64,000 bases of DNA from Rhynochetos jubatus (GCA_027574665.1 CM050652.1:7916589-7980588), one strand, 5' to 3'. Shown: positions 42,101 to 54,983, numbered from the stretch's first letter. Translations and numbers: made by a program. Notes: generated by a model from the letters alone, not told the origin.

Positions 42101-44867
42101 CTCCCCTCACTGTCCAAGTATCCCCACAGACCTCATTCTGGGCATGAAGCTGAAGAGGGCCAGATGCCAGCGATACAGCCAATTCCTGGGGGAAAGGGGA
42201 TATTCATTCCCAAGCAATGCTGCTGACATCCAGACCCGTGTATGGGTCACGCACTGCTGACACATCACGCTGCTTCAACATCAGATGAGAGCTACATTAA
42301 CCCCTATGCCATGCAACGGCAAGGAACAAGCGGGTTTTGTGTCCACGGAAGGAGCGTGCCGGGAGTAGCTTGCCTTCCAGGTCAACGTGGTCGGTAGATG
42401 AGGTCACAGCAAGGAAGTTTGAATGTCAAGGGCTTTTGCGTACTGTCAACATAGAGATAGTTTAAGCCTGAGATGAGAGAGACAGAACATTACCTCATCC
42501 CTCCAGTGTAACCTTCCTTTTCCCAAAGGCTTTAATATGATCCTCCAAGCCGGGCTGCGCTGCTGCAATCTGCCTAGATGTTTGAGTGGGGCAGAACGCA
42601 GTTTTATGCTGGGGAGGGTCAGTCCTAGGTCTAAATGGGGCTTAGAATCTCTATCTTTTTAGTTACCTAACTCACTTTCACAAGGGCAGACTTCAGGCAT
42701 AAAATCTTAGTAGTGAAATAGTGTATGAACTATCCAGCATGTTGTCAAGTCCAACACCTCAGAAGCCAACCAAGCAGGGCACGACCTTCACAGCATTTAG
42801 TAATGATACCGTTAATATCTATGAGAGTCTTTTAAAGCAGATCCTACAGGGTTCGGTGCTCAGATTGAGGAACTTGGCATTTTGAGGACTACAGTGTAGC
42901 TTTGCTTGAGGGATGGAAGGATGATTCAGAAGAACCCTCTTGAAAAAGGAGGACTAGAAGCACAGCAACATACTGGGATTTTCAGTGAAGAATGACAATG
43001 CCAATCAATTGTGCTAAGGTTTAGAAATGGAGCGGTTCTCACATGTCCTCCTGTTGCAGGTGTGTGCTTTAGACATCCATTGCAATGCCTCCAACCCAGA
43101 AGAAAAAGGAAACACAGAGGCCAGCAGCTCTGATGGTGGGCTGGCCAGAAAACTTCTCCCTCCTTGTTGTGAGCATTGTGCACACCACAGCCTGAGTTAA
43201 TGATCCAAATTCCCTGTTGGTAGCCTTTTTCCCCTTGAACTACAGAGGTAACTGAGTTCCATGTGGTTAGTGTCACCTAGGATGTCACATCCACCTCTAT
43301 TCCAGCACCAGCTTTGAATGCAACTCAGATGCAAAATAATGAATTTTAGAGTGTGAAAGCATCACGCAGTCCCTTGAAATGAAAGGTGTTCCTCCAGACA
43401 CAAGCAGTTATAATTAATTTACAAGTGTACTTGTTTGCTAAATTGTACATTGTTATTTCTTCAAAGAAAGCATTTATACATACAGACCAGAGAGCAAAGC
43501 TAGATTATAAATACAGTAAAGCTTCTATTTGATGGAGGGTGTGAGAAGAGCTAACTGGAGCTAGCTTTTCTGGAAACAGAAAGCCATGCTCCTCTTCCCT
43601 ACCATTTTAAGATGATTTTGGATTAATTGGTATACACTGAGCTGTATGCCTTGCTCATCTGAACCTCCACTGCCATTTAACACAGATTAATTAGGGATAG
43701 TGTTATGACCTACAGTAGTTTGAAGGTCAAGTCCCTAAGAACTATTTTCATGAGATGCAGTAATGCTGTCTCAAGAGACACCAGTTATCGTAACTTATTG
43801 TGCTGTTAAATCTGCACAATCAATATGCCTGCAGCTTTAAAATTTTACACTATACTAATAAGATAGACATAAAATCCTACTAGTATTGCACTTACTCCCA
43901 TCAGCATTAATGATCTTAACACAGCAGGTGTTATCATTCCTAACAAGACATGGTATTTGCTATTTCATGCTTAGATGCTCCCTTCTCTTGGTTCACAGAA
44001 GCTGAGGAAGCTATGTTTTAATGATTTGAAAAATGCTACAGGCAGAGCCACTTTAGGCACTGTTCAGCCCAATTTCCTCCATGTTGAACCACGCAACATC
44101 CCTCATCTACAGTGACCTCTGGAGCAAGGTAGAGGCAGGAGTCCTACAAGACACAATCCAGGCACAATCCAGAATCATCTGTAATACAAGTCATTCACCA
44201 GAATGGACAAGTTGCAGACGTATTTTCAGAGTGGTATGAAAACAACATCTTTATGTTAGGAACATACATGTTTAAGACTAAAATTCTCTTTCATTGAGGC
44301 TTTTTCCTGGATTAGGAGAAACAAAAAGAAAAAAGAAAATCAGTAAATACAGAAAAAACCCAATCACCTGCCTATTAAACTGGCTAGAAAAAAAAGTATC
44401 AAAAGACCCCAACCCTGATTCAATTTAATTTACTGTATGGTCAATATTTATTGCACTAAAGTGAAATAGGAGCTGTCCACCTAAGGCTGCAGGTTTAATG
44501 AGGTTCTCTAGTATGATAATGGCTGCACACGCAATGTGCAACTCCCTGCTGACCTGCCTTCTGGGAGCTGCTTTAGGCCACGTCAGCATCATGTGCAGGG
44601 TAGCATTTAGCAGGGACAGGTGAGTCATTGTGGGTGTTCATCACAGCTGGCACCCAGAAATGTCACGCAGTCCCATGTGCAGCTCTCTCTGCTGGGACAT
44701 ACTGATGACAGATAACCACCTCCTACAGTTGGTCCTTATATAGGAAGGAAACCCCGTACCCTGGGGAGGCTCGTCTTTCTTAACTGACCAGAAAGGAGTT
44801 TGAGATGAGCAAACTCCTAATTTAGGTCACTCAATTCAGTGCATCAAATTCTATGGAAATCAATTAA

Positions 44868-44980
44868 TGGCTTGGTACCTTGGTTTCTTTACCTGCAACA
44901 CAAAGTGCTTTGAGGTACCCCACTGAGAAGGGGATATCTTCATACGGAGAATGTTACAGCACTGCTAAATGCTGATGAAG
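44868..44980. repeat. Possible ancient SINE/L2-type scrap
   Basis: The series GGTTTCTTTACCTGCAACAC followed by AAAGTGCTTTGAGGTACC resembles the 'CAGTTTCC..CATCTGTAAAATG' and 'AAGTGCTTTGAGATCC' words common at the 3' side of old MIR/L2-type repeats in amniotes. The similarity is short and from memory. It may be coincidental. Confidence 0.25.
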
Positions 44981-46189
44981 ATTAGGGCTCATAAAAAGTG
45001 AATGGTTGGATGCACAGCCTGCATCCTATTGCAGAGGAAATGCAGTACTGAAATACACCTCACCTCTAGAAGAAAACTCTCTCAACAGAGAAAGCCCATC
45101 AAAGTATTAAAAGCTACTTCTGCAGACTTCCCGAAGACATCTAATCCTTTAATCTCTGGAGGGTAGCAGTTTTAGAAGAGATGCCATTATAGCTGTTCAT
45201 TGTGGGATGAGTTATGCAAGAATTTATTATTGATTCAAGGGGAGCCTGCTCAAGCAGGCAATCAAAATCAAAGCCAAGCAGAGCAGAGGGGAAAGAGCAA
45301 GCTTTCTGTAGTTAACTAAACTGATTCATGACCCAAGAAAAAATTAAGGCAAAAGAAGCAGTTCACAAAGTGCAGCATTTGGCATACCAAATCACCTTTT
45401 CCACACCCATAACCAGCCTCTATTACCAAAGCAGAGACCAAAGAGTTACACAAGCTCTCTCATAACCCAGAAATACATCCCCACCACTCCCCCACCAGCC
45501 CCTAACCACTCTCAGAGTCAAAGTCAGGAATCCCTTCACCTCTGCACCCCCAACCCAACCCAGATCATCCACATGGGGCTGGGAGACCACAACAGCACTG
45601 CCGAGGGCTGTGCCCAAGGTGAGGATACCCGAGGGTTCCAGGTCACAGGCCAGAGCTGTAGAAACACCTGACCCACCTCAAAATAACAACCGGGGCAAGG
45701 CCATGTAGATGTAGAAAGCCATGTTTTAGGAGAAAAAATATGTGGGCAGCTTGGTACCATACCAGAGTTTGACAAGGTCTGTTCAAGGAGAGGAAGGAGA
45801 GGTTTAACTTGAGAATTAAGAGGGTAGTGAAACTAAAAACAAATACGGTGCAAGCAATGACACAGTGGTGACAGACAGCCATCAATTTATCCTTGAAAGA
45901 GAAATAGAAAGAGGCCATTTAAAAAGTCAGGAAGGCCGGAGGTAAGCAAGAGGAAATAAAAGGAGCTTACACAGCAGGTCAGTCACTGGTAAATATAAAA
46001 CAAACCATGCAAAGGTTTAATAGCATGTTTAGCATTTTGAGTAATGGACATAAAATTTGCTTTTCTCAACTTGACCTTTGTTAACAACCATAGGCATTAC
46101 AGGGCTATTACCCTGCAGCATTCCCTTTACAAAACTCATCATGACTCTCAGTGCTAGGGACCATTTCCTAACACAATCAGCAAAGATAT

Positions 46190-46280
46190 TAGCAATAATA
46201 ATTGCATAAATATAAACAAATTGTATAAACATAATGCATATATACCTATGCATTTACGCAGACATATGCATGCACACATG
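46190..46280. repeat. AT-rich alternating purine/pyrimidine stretch
   Basis: Contains ATGCATATATACC, ATGCATTTACG and CATATGCATGCACACATGC words, a low-complexity, cruciform- or Z-DNA-prone mixture. It has no coding or repeat-family signature. Confidence 0.4.
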
Positions 46281-46353
46281 CTCTTTGCTTATAACAAGTC
46301 TCCAGCGGAAACATTACAGTGACATTTAGGCAGAAAAACATCCAGCAGCAATC

Positions 46354-46379
46354 TTACACTAAAACCATCTCTGATGATG
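46354..46379 (-). other. Candidate 3' exon segment (weak)
   Basis: On the minus strand a long pyrimidine tract (complement of about 46388-46432) ends in TTTTCTGTGCAG with the AG at 46381-46380. Joined in phase 1 to the segment ending at 47149, eight further codons stay open before a TAA at 46356-46354. No polyadenylation signal was identified nearby. This would be the end of the reading frame of the minus-strand candidate transcript described at 47149-47826. Strictly hypothetical. Confidence 0.1.
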
Positions 46380-47148
46380 CTGCACAGAAAATGGCAACAA
46401 GAGTAAGAGAGGAGGGAGGGGGAATCTGAAAAGCTAAGCAACTCTCTAATACCCCACCAAAAGGTTTTATTTTAATTGCAGCAGGACAGTGACATGATTC
46501 TGGGCTCAGTCACGTGTTTTGCTAAATAATCTTCTTTGAAATATTATAAATATGCAGAACTTTGAGAAGTAGGTCAGTGGCTCAACATGTTGTAGCAAAT
46601 AGCTCAGATAAATACTAGTCATAACCCTGTGGTCTGCAGTCAGTACCAGGTCTGACACACTCTACAGCTAGTTGACCAGCAATTCTCTGCATTAGAGGAC
46701 CATTCCCCAAACGATACAACATCTGAGCACCTGGTCACAGCGAACAACATGACTCTCAACTGACAGATAAATCAAGTACTCCCTCTCATGATTTAAGTTG
46801 TCTCACAATCAGCAAGGGGAAACGCAGGAGAAAGCAGAAGGTGAGTATTTAAGACACTGACATAATGAACAAAATTGAAAACTGCAGCTCAGGGTAAACC
46901 CTGAGTGCAAACGTCAGCTCGGCTGGAAAGGTGACTTCAAAATCCTGCTTTGAACGTTCGTCCAGATGCATTAAAACCCATCACAGGACGACCGTCTCCG
47001 TGCAAACCCTTTGCAAAGTTCCCTGGGACCTGTAAAAGCCAAACGGCGGCTCACACAAAATCCTCCTGTGGATTTGGTGCCCTAAATCCATACGGTGCAA
47101 CTCCCCTCGCCCACCCCCCTTGCCAAACCGATTTCAGCAAGCACTTAC

Positions 47149-47283
47149 CATCAGCAAGCTCAGAGCAGATTCGGGAGCACGCTGCACAGCCATCTCCTCT
47201 CTTCCTACATACAAATCCTCTCCAGGACTCGGTCAGCCCTCGGCCCTTCGTCACAGCAAAGCATCCACAGAGCGCACAGCTAA
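47149..47283 (-). other. Candidate internal exon, Cys-rich frame
   Basis: On the minus strand a CTGAT branch-like word and a pyrimidine tract lead to TTTCTCTCCCTGCAG, and the segment ends at ATG|GTAAGTGC, a near-perfect donor. The segment is 135 nt (45 codon equivalents). Only one frame is open, giving a phase 1-1 exon whose 44 complete codons include seven Cys (pattern C-x2-C-x-C near the start and C-x2-C-x3-C near the end). Symmetric phase-1 Cys-rich exons are typical of extracellular modules, but I recognise no family and the resemblance may be accidental. It could equally be a non-coding RNA exon or no exon at all. Confidence 0.2.
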
Positions 47284-47326
47284 CTGCAGGGAGAGAAACC
47301 CCAAATCAGGGTCGAAGAGCATTTGC

Positions 47327-47383
47327 AAGAGGAGGAGAGGATGGATGAGGGGGTGGGGAGGAGAGGAGGGAAGGAAATAACCT
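47327..47383 (+). repeat. Purine-rich, G-run tract
   Basis: Nearly all-purine sequence with GGGGG, GGGG and GGG runs close together. It could adopt G-quadruplex or triplex structure. On the opposite strand it supplies a pyrimidine-rich tract about 40-100 bases upstream of the putative splice acceptor at 47284. Confidence 0.5.
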
Positions 47384-47754
47384 TCTCAGCCAGGGAAAGA
47401 AGCTTAAGCTAGGCCAAATTTTACACTAGAGAGAGGAGGAAAATGAAATGGAGAGCCTGCTGGAGAAAGAAGATATCGGGAACTGCAGGATATTTAAAGC
47501 TCAGGCGCACGCCGTCACAGCGAGCAGCAGCCACACAGGACATGTATCAAACACCTACATGACAGGTTAGGTCCAAGCCATCCTCCCCCCGCCCAGGCAA
47601 GCAGACGATAATTAATTGCTTTTAATTGCCACTCTCCTTCCTCCACCCTAAATAAATTCCTAGGTAGCATAAACCTGCCGTGCCCCTGACTCCGCATCTG
47701 CCTGCCTGCCCTGGCGATGCTAGCGCAGAAACAATGTCAAATATCACAACGTAC

Positions 47755-47826
47755 CGCTTCCAATGAGGTCAAATCTCCTCTCTCTTCCTGCAAAGCCCTG
47801 CTTTGCCTGGTTTTGAAAGCAGACGC
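47755..47826 (-). other. Candidate internal exon, phase-compatible
   Basis: On the minus strand a TTCTCTCTCTCGTTGCTCAT tract ends in TATTATGCAG (AG at 47828-47827), and the 72-nt segment ends at AAGCG|GTACGT. The frame that leaves one base at the 3' end is open and joins in phase to the single open frame of the 47149-47283 segment across a would-be intron of 471 nt. No ATG or protein similarity identifies it. It lies in the CpG-enriched block. Confidence 0.15.
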
Positions 47827-48260
47827 CTGCATAATACAGACATGAGCAACGAGAGAGAGAAGCCAGAACCAGGAAGCACCCGGCGTTCACTTGAGAGCTA
47901 CAATTACCTTTATCATGTTCAAGTTACGCACTGACCCTTTTCACCTTACTCCCCCACCAAAAGAAAGTCTCTTCCTCCTCCTCTCCAAACAGACCCAGGT
48001 CCCCGTGGAGCTAACACACTTCCTCGAAACATGTAATTATACAGGCTGTTGTGTTAGCGCTCTGATCACACTGCCTGTACCGCATGGAAACGGCAGTCAG
48101 GCAGCCCCCCCTTTCCTCCCTTCGCAAGGCGGCATGCTGCAATCCCCCGCCGAGCTCCTGCGGCTTGGGGACCAGAGATGGCTAATTGTGAAAATGTGGC
48201 CGGTTAAGACACAAAGACAAATTAGCCTTGAAAATAAGCCCGGTGTTTGTTAGCTGTAAA

Positions 48261-51200
48261 CGGAAGATGGCTTTCTGAAAGCCTTTGAAAATAAACAGAG
48301 TATCACATCCTGGTGGGAAGGCCAGCACTGTCCTGCAGACGTGCCCTGCCAGACCTCTAGGACCCCTGTTTTGTAGGGTTCAAAAATCACCCAGACCTCA
48401 GCGTATCAACTCTTGCATCTCCCCTCTGAACGAGCAGAATTTTGCCTTCATTTCCCAAAACGTTAGGCTTCATATGAAATGACAACGTCTGTTCATTTTC
48501 CAACTCCCACCTCCACATATCCTCCCCATGATTTTGGAATCCAATTAGAAGTTTCAGACAAATTCAACCACAGCTGAATTCTCTGACACATATCATTGCT
48601 ACAATTTTTATAGAAATTGGCACCAGGATAGAAAAAAAGAATCAAATTACTGTCTCCATGAAGTAATCCAGCCCCTGTGCTCTGTAAGCTACATCTGGCA
48701 GGTCAGCTGTGGCGTGTACTGCACTGGAGTAATTATTTTCCCAACCTCTCATTGCTCACCTTATCCCCAGGTTTTAGCAAAGGAGACACAGACATGGGAG
48801 ATTGCAGCCATGGCCCTAGGAAGGTCATTCAGGACATCTGTGGCAGACACATACCTCCCAGCATACTACTTTTGAACGAGGGGACCACACTTCTTGTAAG
48901 GCATGTATAGCACGTGGCATACAGAGAGGCTTGGATTTTAATATGTAAGTACACAGGGCACTGAAATCCACCCCCCTCACCCCACTGGAGGACGCAGCTT
49001 GGGAGTTGCATGGTGCTGGCAGGGGCTTCCTTCCCACAGCAGGTTCCACCAAGAGAAGTGGGAGGGGGAAGCCACTGGTACACAGAGGGGAGACCTCTCA
49101 AGAGAAAGTGTAGACTCATTCATGAGCACACAGGAAGGCATTTTCTGGGGTCCCCCTCCCTGGTCTTGGGTTACAGACATCAACACTCAAGGAGAGTCCC
49201 TTGCGTCACACCTACAGAGGTATTTACAGCATTGTTTCTGAGACCTAACCTCTTTCACTGCAAGGGCCCTAGCTCTGACGAAAGCATGCTTACACCAGCA
49301 GCCACGCTTCTCTCCACCCTTGGATGTCGGTCATCTCCGGTGGTGAACAGGAGCCCAGCTTCCCAAATGCATCAGGGTACCCGAGCACCAGAGGGCTCTG
49401 GGCTTCAGTGATCTGTTTCAGTCAGACCAGAGACCTGAGGCAGTTTCACAGTGCTTTATAACCACAGACTTGTGGTTGTCTGCAGTGGGCTATTCTTTGT
49501 CTCACAGCCACCTGAAATTATGAGCTACCATACAATGTCATCTGCTCCCTTCCCTCCAAAGAGATCTGTCTTCATCCCTGAAGATGAACAGGTTGCTGAC
49601 TGTTTTAAGGAGTGGAGAAACAGGCTACTTAAATGTCTCTTGAAAAGGGAAAATGCCTTCATCTTTTATTCTGCACAAGTTTTAAAAAACATCAAGGCAT
49701 CAAATTATAAAATACGTAACTAAATATTTTTTCAACAGTACCATGACGAATATCCCAAGGCTATTACATTTTCCCCTACACTAATGCAATCTGAAGTACT
49801 GTAAAGAGGTGGCTGCAGAAACAATGCGTTCAGTAACTCTCAACTCTGACAAGCAAGGTTTCCTCTTTGCCAAGTGATTATAAGGAACCAGCCTATCCCT
49901 ACATTTTTGGGCTCAGCTAAAATGAAGAATCTGATGTCTCTTTCACCTCTAGTTCCTGAATTCACTCTACAGTTGAGCAGGGTAAAATCCCAGTCAAACA
50001 CTAGGAGCTAGTTATGACTTGTGGTGTCCTTGAAAAAAATCTAGGTTTTTGCTGAGCTCTGCAAACCTCAGGGTAATGATCATATGTAGGGAGCCATCTG
50101 TGCACAACTATATGATCTATGGTTTCAAGGTACACTGGCAAACGTACCTACAGGTTTGCCACTTTCTGCTGTTTAGGTGAATAGTTTTCATAGCACAAGA
50201 GGGGAAAAAAAAAAAAGATCATTATTCACTGCAGGTTGTCAAGAGATAAGAACAATTTTATAAAGAAACTTATTGGATAGATGGTTAAAACTTGCTTCAG
50301 AGCCTAAAGCTATGACATTAGCAAAAGAAAAGAGTTTATTAGCTGTCTTTTCCCCCATAGTCTAAGAGAAATAGGTGCTACAATTGCTTAATAAAGTACC
50401 TGCTTGCAATCGCTCAGAGAAAATCTATTATGGCAAAGTCTGGATTAATAGAAAAATTGATAATAGTAGGAAGACATAAAGCACTTGCAGACAGGTATAT
50501 AGAGAGGGATCCCCTAATTCCAGGGTTATCACTGGCATTACTTTGGCAGGGATAATATAAGCATAGATATGCCATACCATAATAGATCACCATCATTAGA
50601 ACTGGTGGTTGCTGGGGCTGTGATTTGAGGTTCTGGTAAAGCTATGCGAACAAGTAGGAGCTCTAGTTTTAAGCGAATGGAAAGTAAGTTTCCACCATAT
50701 ATATTTTAACCAGTAGAAACCAAGGTCCTTCCTCCAGTCACCTGGGAAATTTGTGAGAGACCAAAATCCTGATATGAATTTTGATTTGTCTTCTTGCATC
50801 ACAGACATGTTTGAGTGAAATGTTGTCTAGTGATATGACAAGTGCCAGGAGGTCACTTATTTAAGCAAAGGTGTTTACAAAGAAAATTGTTTGATCAAGA
50901 GGAGTTAAAGTCTTTACATCAATTTACAAGGACTTAATAAAACAAATCCTGCTATTGTTTTGGCAGGAAAATAGTCAATTAAAATTGATCGTACTAGGGT
51001 AAGCAATGATGTGACCAGAATCACACCCATTTGTAAGACCTTCACCCATCCAAGAACACAATGGAGAACCCAACAAGCATCTCTGGAACTTGAGCTATAT
51101 CAAAGTTTATGCCATGCGTGCAAATGTTGAACCTTAAATTTAAAGGACAATGTGATTTCAGTGATGTGAAAAGAATAGGTGATAGTATGAGAATAGTATG

Positions 51201-54200
51201 AAAAGCTGTCTGAGTTTATTGACTTTTCTTCAGCCATTCATGTGTTCCTTATGCATCTCAACTGTTTGCTGGAACTTAGGTGATTAGTTTCAAGTACATG
51301 TTAGTCACAGAAACCAAATTTGCATTAGGAATAGCCATGGCAGAAGCGTTGATGTATTAATCCTCAAAGGAGGAACCAATTCATACAACAAACTGCAACA
51401 AAGCAGCACAGCTGGGGTGTCTAAGATGCCTAACCAAGGTATAGAGAATTACACGAAAAGAAATATTCACATAGTTTAAACAGACAAATTTGAGGACCTA
51501 CATTTTGTTTGTAGCATATCCCCAAAGATGATAAAAGCCTGATGTCAACAAGTAAGTTAGTCATTGTGAATTATTCACTCCACTTTAAGAAAGATCTGGG
51601 AGGAACTTATTGCATTAGCTCTTCTTCTTACCTTCTTATGCTCCCTTCCATCAACCCAATTGCTCTAAAAATCATTTGTCCTATGACAGCAGAGCTGGGA
51701 CTGTGTCTTTTGAAAACTCTTAGAAGCTTTTGATAATTATAACTGTCATGCTAAAGATGATTCTCACAGCTGCCAAAGAAATACTATATAGGAAGGGAAA
51801 CATTCCTGAAGCCAGCAGACTGTCAAATGAAGACTCGACATGTGGATATATGAGGTTAAGGGCCTCTTGTCAGCCTTTTCCTCCACTGTCACTCTCTTAA
51901 TGAAAGGTTCTCTACCAAGTGTTTGGGAAAGTATTTCCTTGCCTTCCTCAGTGAGGAGGCATTACAGAAAATACTTTCAGAAATCTATCCAGGTTAGGTG
52001 GACACTTAGATTATGACACAGGCCAAGAGAAGGATCAATCTCAAACATCTCTAATTTCCAGTTTAGCTGTTGATTGGCACATTTTCTTTGCCTTGCCTTT
52101 TTTTTTTTTTTGGCAACTGTTCACTGAGAAAATATGCTGTTTGTGAGTGGTATAAACCACAGACTCTGCCTCCATCTGAGTGCTGAGCGTTTCCCTGATT
52201 GAACCTCTCTGGATCATTTGTCTTTAGAGCTGTGCAAGCAACAGACTGCTCATTGCTAAGCAGTCCCACTCCCAAGATGACTTATGTCTGAACACTAATT
52301 AGCTTTGATAGTGGCTGCTTTGGAATAAGAGTCATACAAATATCTTCTTATTGTAAGGACAAGGGCGAGATAGCACAGAACTTTCCTGATGTACCACCGC
52401 AGCTAGAGGCGCAAATATTTCTTGGACCCTCTGAAGAAACTTCTTCATGATGGTGACTATTACTATCTTTGCAAGAAAAGGTCTTTGCACACCTCTTCCA
52501 CAGGTGTGAGGGTGAGACCTGGTGAAACAAAGACTAGTCCAGTGTCCCCTAACAGGCAGCTGCCTAGGCCAGGAAGAGAACTGAGGCTTCTTGTGGCCTC
52601 TGTGCCAACCATGAGACGATGCCCAACATTAGACAACTTTCAAGAGATCTGCGTAGGCCAGAAAAAGCTCTTGTATGTACATATGAAAACTAGAGTGTCC
52701 AGGAAGAGTTATGCCAGTAGTAAAATTTCAAAGTAACAGGCTTACAGAAGTATACCATAGTCACATGCAAGAAATGTATTGGAAGTGGGGTGGATTCCCA
52801 TCAGAAGCAGTATGAGCAGACCTACTGCTCTTGCACAAGGCCTCAGGTGCTACTGCCTTTCTCAGTTTTGATGTGAGGTTGGTCTACCTTTTTCTGCCTC
52901 TCAATGTGAGAAAGACTCCTGTCTTTCAGGTCCCTCCCCAGCCTGTGCTATGCAAATGCAAGATTTTGGGAATCCCAGTAGTCTACACCTGATATCTGCT
53001 AGGCAAGGCATCTCCTGCTGAGCTCTGTTCAGTGGGAGCAGACACCCAGCAGCACCTCCTGCATCTTCCACTCCACCACTATCACCTTTCTGTTGTGAAC
53101 TCAGCAGAGGCTGTTTGGGGCATGGATTATTGCTGTCCTGAACAGGGCAGGTTTAACCAGACATAGCATCTCCTGTCATCCATGAGAAGCTGTTTCAAGC
53201 TGGCCTCTGAAACTGCTTGGCACTCATACATCTCAGACCTATCTACAACTTTAGTCTGAGCTCCCGTTGCCCAGTATACCCCCAACCAGTTATCACAGCC
53301 CACACCGAGCAAGCCAGAAGACCGCATTCCCAGCAAAACTGAACCGCCTCTACTTCATGAGACAGCGCCTGTGGCATTTAAACCTGCTGTAAGATGTAGA
53401 TCAAAAGAAAAAACTAACATGGAAGTACTCCAAAAGCTGACCTCCAATGTTCTCCCAGTTTATATTCTATTTAATGTAACATGTGAGGACTTAGCACTAA
53501 TGATGCACTGGGACCCTGAAGGTTAATAACTATAAAATAAACATGTCATAACTCAGAGTATGACTTAATAGTGACATAGTAATTAACATTCAATAACCAT
53601 CGTGCTCAGTTTGAAAGCCTTCGGCTTCATGTTATGATTGTTTAATATTAATTTGACATTTATAAGATGATGGCCTCAGCAGACTCAGATATCATGAGTC
53701 CAGCTGAACACAGACGCCCAATACAGGGTGTGGAGTCTACAGGGGTACATCACTGCTGCAGTTATATTTGTTTCTGAAAATGCATTCCCCAGTGCTGTCA
53801 CACAATCTGTTGGGTTATACTTATGCTACTTGACCTAATTTGTACCTGTACAAGTACAATCTTGGTGAAATAAAGCAGCACTTTTCAACTGATTCCATCT
53901 TCAGTTTTCTTTAATTTTTTTCTTCTAGTATTCAAAGAGCCTGAGGAGGGAGTGATCACTCATCAACAAGGCTAGCTCCTCTTCTATAGTCAACATCTGC
54001 ACAGTTGTGATGAGAAACTTACCAGGTTTTGGTTTACTGCACATTTTTAACTTCCAATCTACATTTATTCATAACCAGTTCTTAATCTTTCTGCTGACAT
54101 ATTTCAAGTGAAGTAGCTCAAGCTCCTAACCATTTATCTCTAGATATATTTGAGATAACTAAATGTCTTCTGAGCCTTTGTTTTGCCCTCTGTTTTTTCT

Positions 54201-54983
54201 AGCAGTCTGCCAAGGAAAAGACTGTCTCTCTCCCCTAGAAACCATTTGCTTCCAGCAACAACGTTTTATCTCCCCTAAATAGCACTGGCCAGCACTACCT
54301 ACATTATTTCAGATGAGACCTGACACCTTCACTACACTATGCCACATATTTCTGCATATCATGCAACTGTCTTTTCCTCTGGGCAAGGCTTCAGCATTCA
54401 AACCTTTTTCTTCTCACTGCATCTCATAATGCACTCATTCACGTCTTAAATATGCTCAGGTTAATGCACTGCATCCATCTCTAGGCCCACCCAAGTCCCA
54501 TTTAAAAAAATAAATCACAACATGAACAGGATTGAGCACATATATCCAAGACTACATGTAAGTTATAGAGAGTCTGGAACTTCCAGTCTTTGCACCATGC
54601 ACTGTCCTTGGGTCTGAACGGTGTATCACATCAGAACAAATCCTGAGTGCTCATCTGCTTCAGAGCAAAGTCTGGTTTTAAAGAAGAGGAAGGTGATGAA
54701 TCCTTTCACAATCTATTCACCTGGCTTCCAGCACAGCACTAATCTCTCCAACTATCATGGCTATTTCAGCAGTGATTGCTGTGACACAGCCTAAGAAAGA
54801 TGCGCTGCTTGCACTGAAGAGCTGACAATGCACAATGAGAAGGAGGGACTAATGGTGGTTTAAAAAAGGGAAAAATAAAAAGCACACACAGCAGTAAGAT
54901 GCAAAGGCTTTCTGCATTTAGAATATTTACAGCAATCCATACACTGATAACTTGCTCTGGCTAGCATTGAAGTGTTAATTTTA
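48261..54983. other. Non-coding, no gene recognised
   Basis: AT-rich single-copy-looking sequence with stops in all frames. Frames of up to 133 codons near 49.0-49.4 kb sit in a GC-richer patch and show no domain. A 14-base T run lies at 52098-52111. No CR1 until the element that begins at 54984. Confidence 0.6.
52098..52111 (+). repeat. Poly(T) run
   Basis: About 14 consecutive T residues. On the minus strand this is a poly(A) run, but no retrocopy body is recognisable next to it. Confidence 0.8.

Larger units (their letters stand above)
35991..46899. other. Non-coding, no gene recognised
   Basis: AT-rich sequence with scattered GC-richer islands (for example around 40.5 and 42 kb). The longest frames (minus 40496-40951, 151 codons; plus 41880-42260, 126 codons) are in somewhat GC-richer DNA where stops are rarer and show no recognisable motif. 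A 16-base poly(A) run lies at 36151-36166 and an alternating purine/pyrimidine AT stretch at 46190-46280. A possible ancient SINE/LINE scrap near 44.9 kb is listed separately. Confidence 0.55.
46900..48260. promoter_or_regulatory. CpG-enriched region, candidate promoter/CpG island
   Basis: By hand count this 1.36-kb block has about 50 CpG sites at roughly 50% GC, several times the density of the flanks and an observed/expected ratio near 0.6, the classical CpG-island threshold. It also holds homeodomain-type words (ATAATTAATTGCTTTTAATTG near 47608-47628; GGCTAATTGTG near 48180), a TATTTAAAG TATA-like word at 47491-47499, and a purine-rich G-run tract at 47327-47383. Splice-like segments on the minus strand (see entries) lie inside it. 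It could mark the 5' end of a transcript or a regulatory element. No recognisable protein starts here. Confidence 0.4.

Noticed and set aside
41880-42260. 126-codon plus-strand frame
   Set aside because: No domain, and an open minus-strand frame overlaps it; a GC-richer patch.
44152-44173. 11-bp tandem duplication of CACAATCCAGG
   Set aside because: A trivial two-copy slippage event with no associated feature.
45244-45259. 7-bp inverted repeat GCCTGCT-CA-AGCAGGC
   Set aside because: Short perfect hairpins of this size are expected by chance in 64 kb, and there is no supporting context.
46950-47348. 132-codon plus-strand frame in the CpG-enriched block
   Set aside because: Composition is proline/serine/threonine-rich as expected for GC-rich non-coding DNA, with no known motif. 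The minus-strand splice structure is the better, though still weak, explanation.
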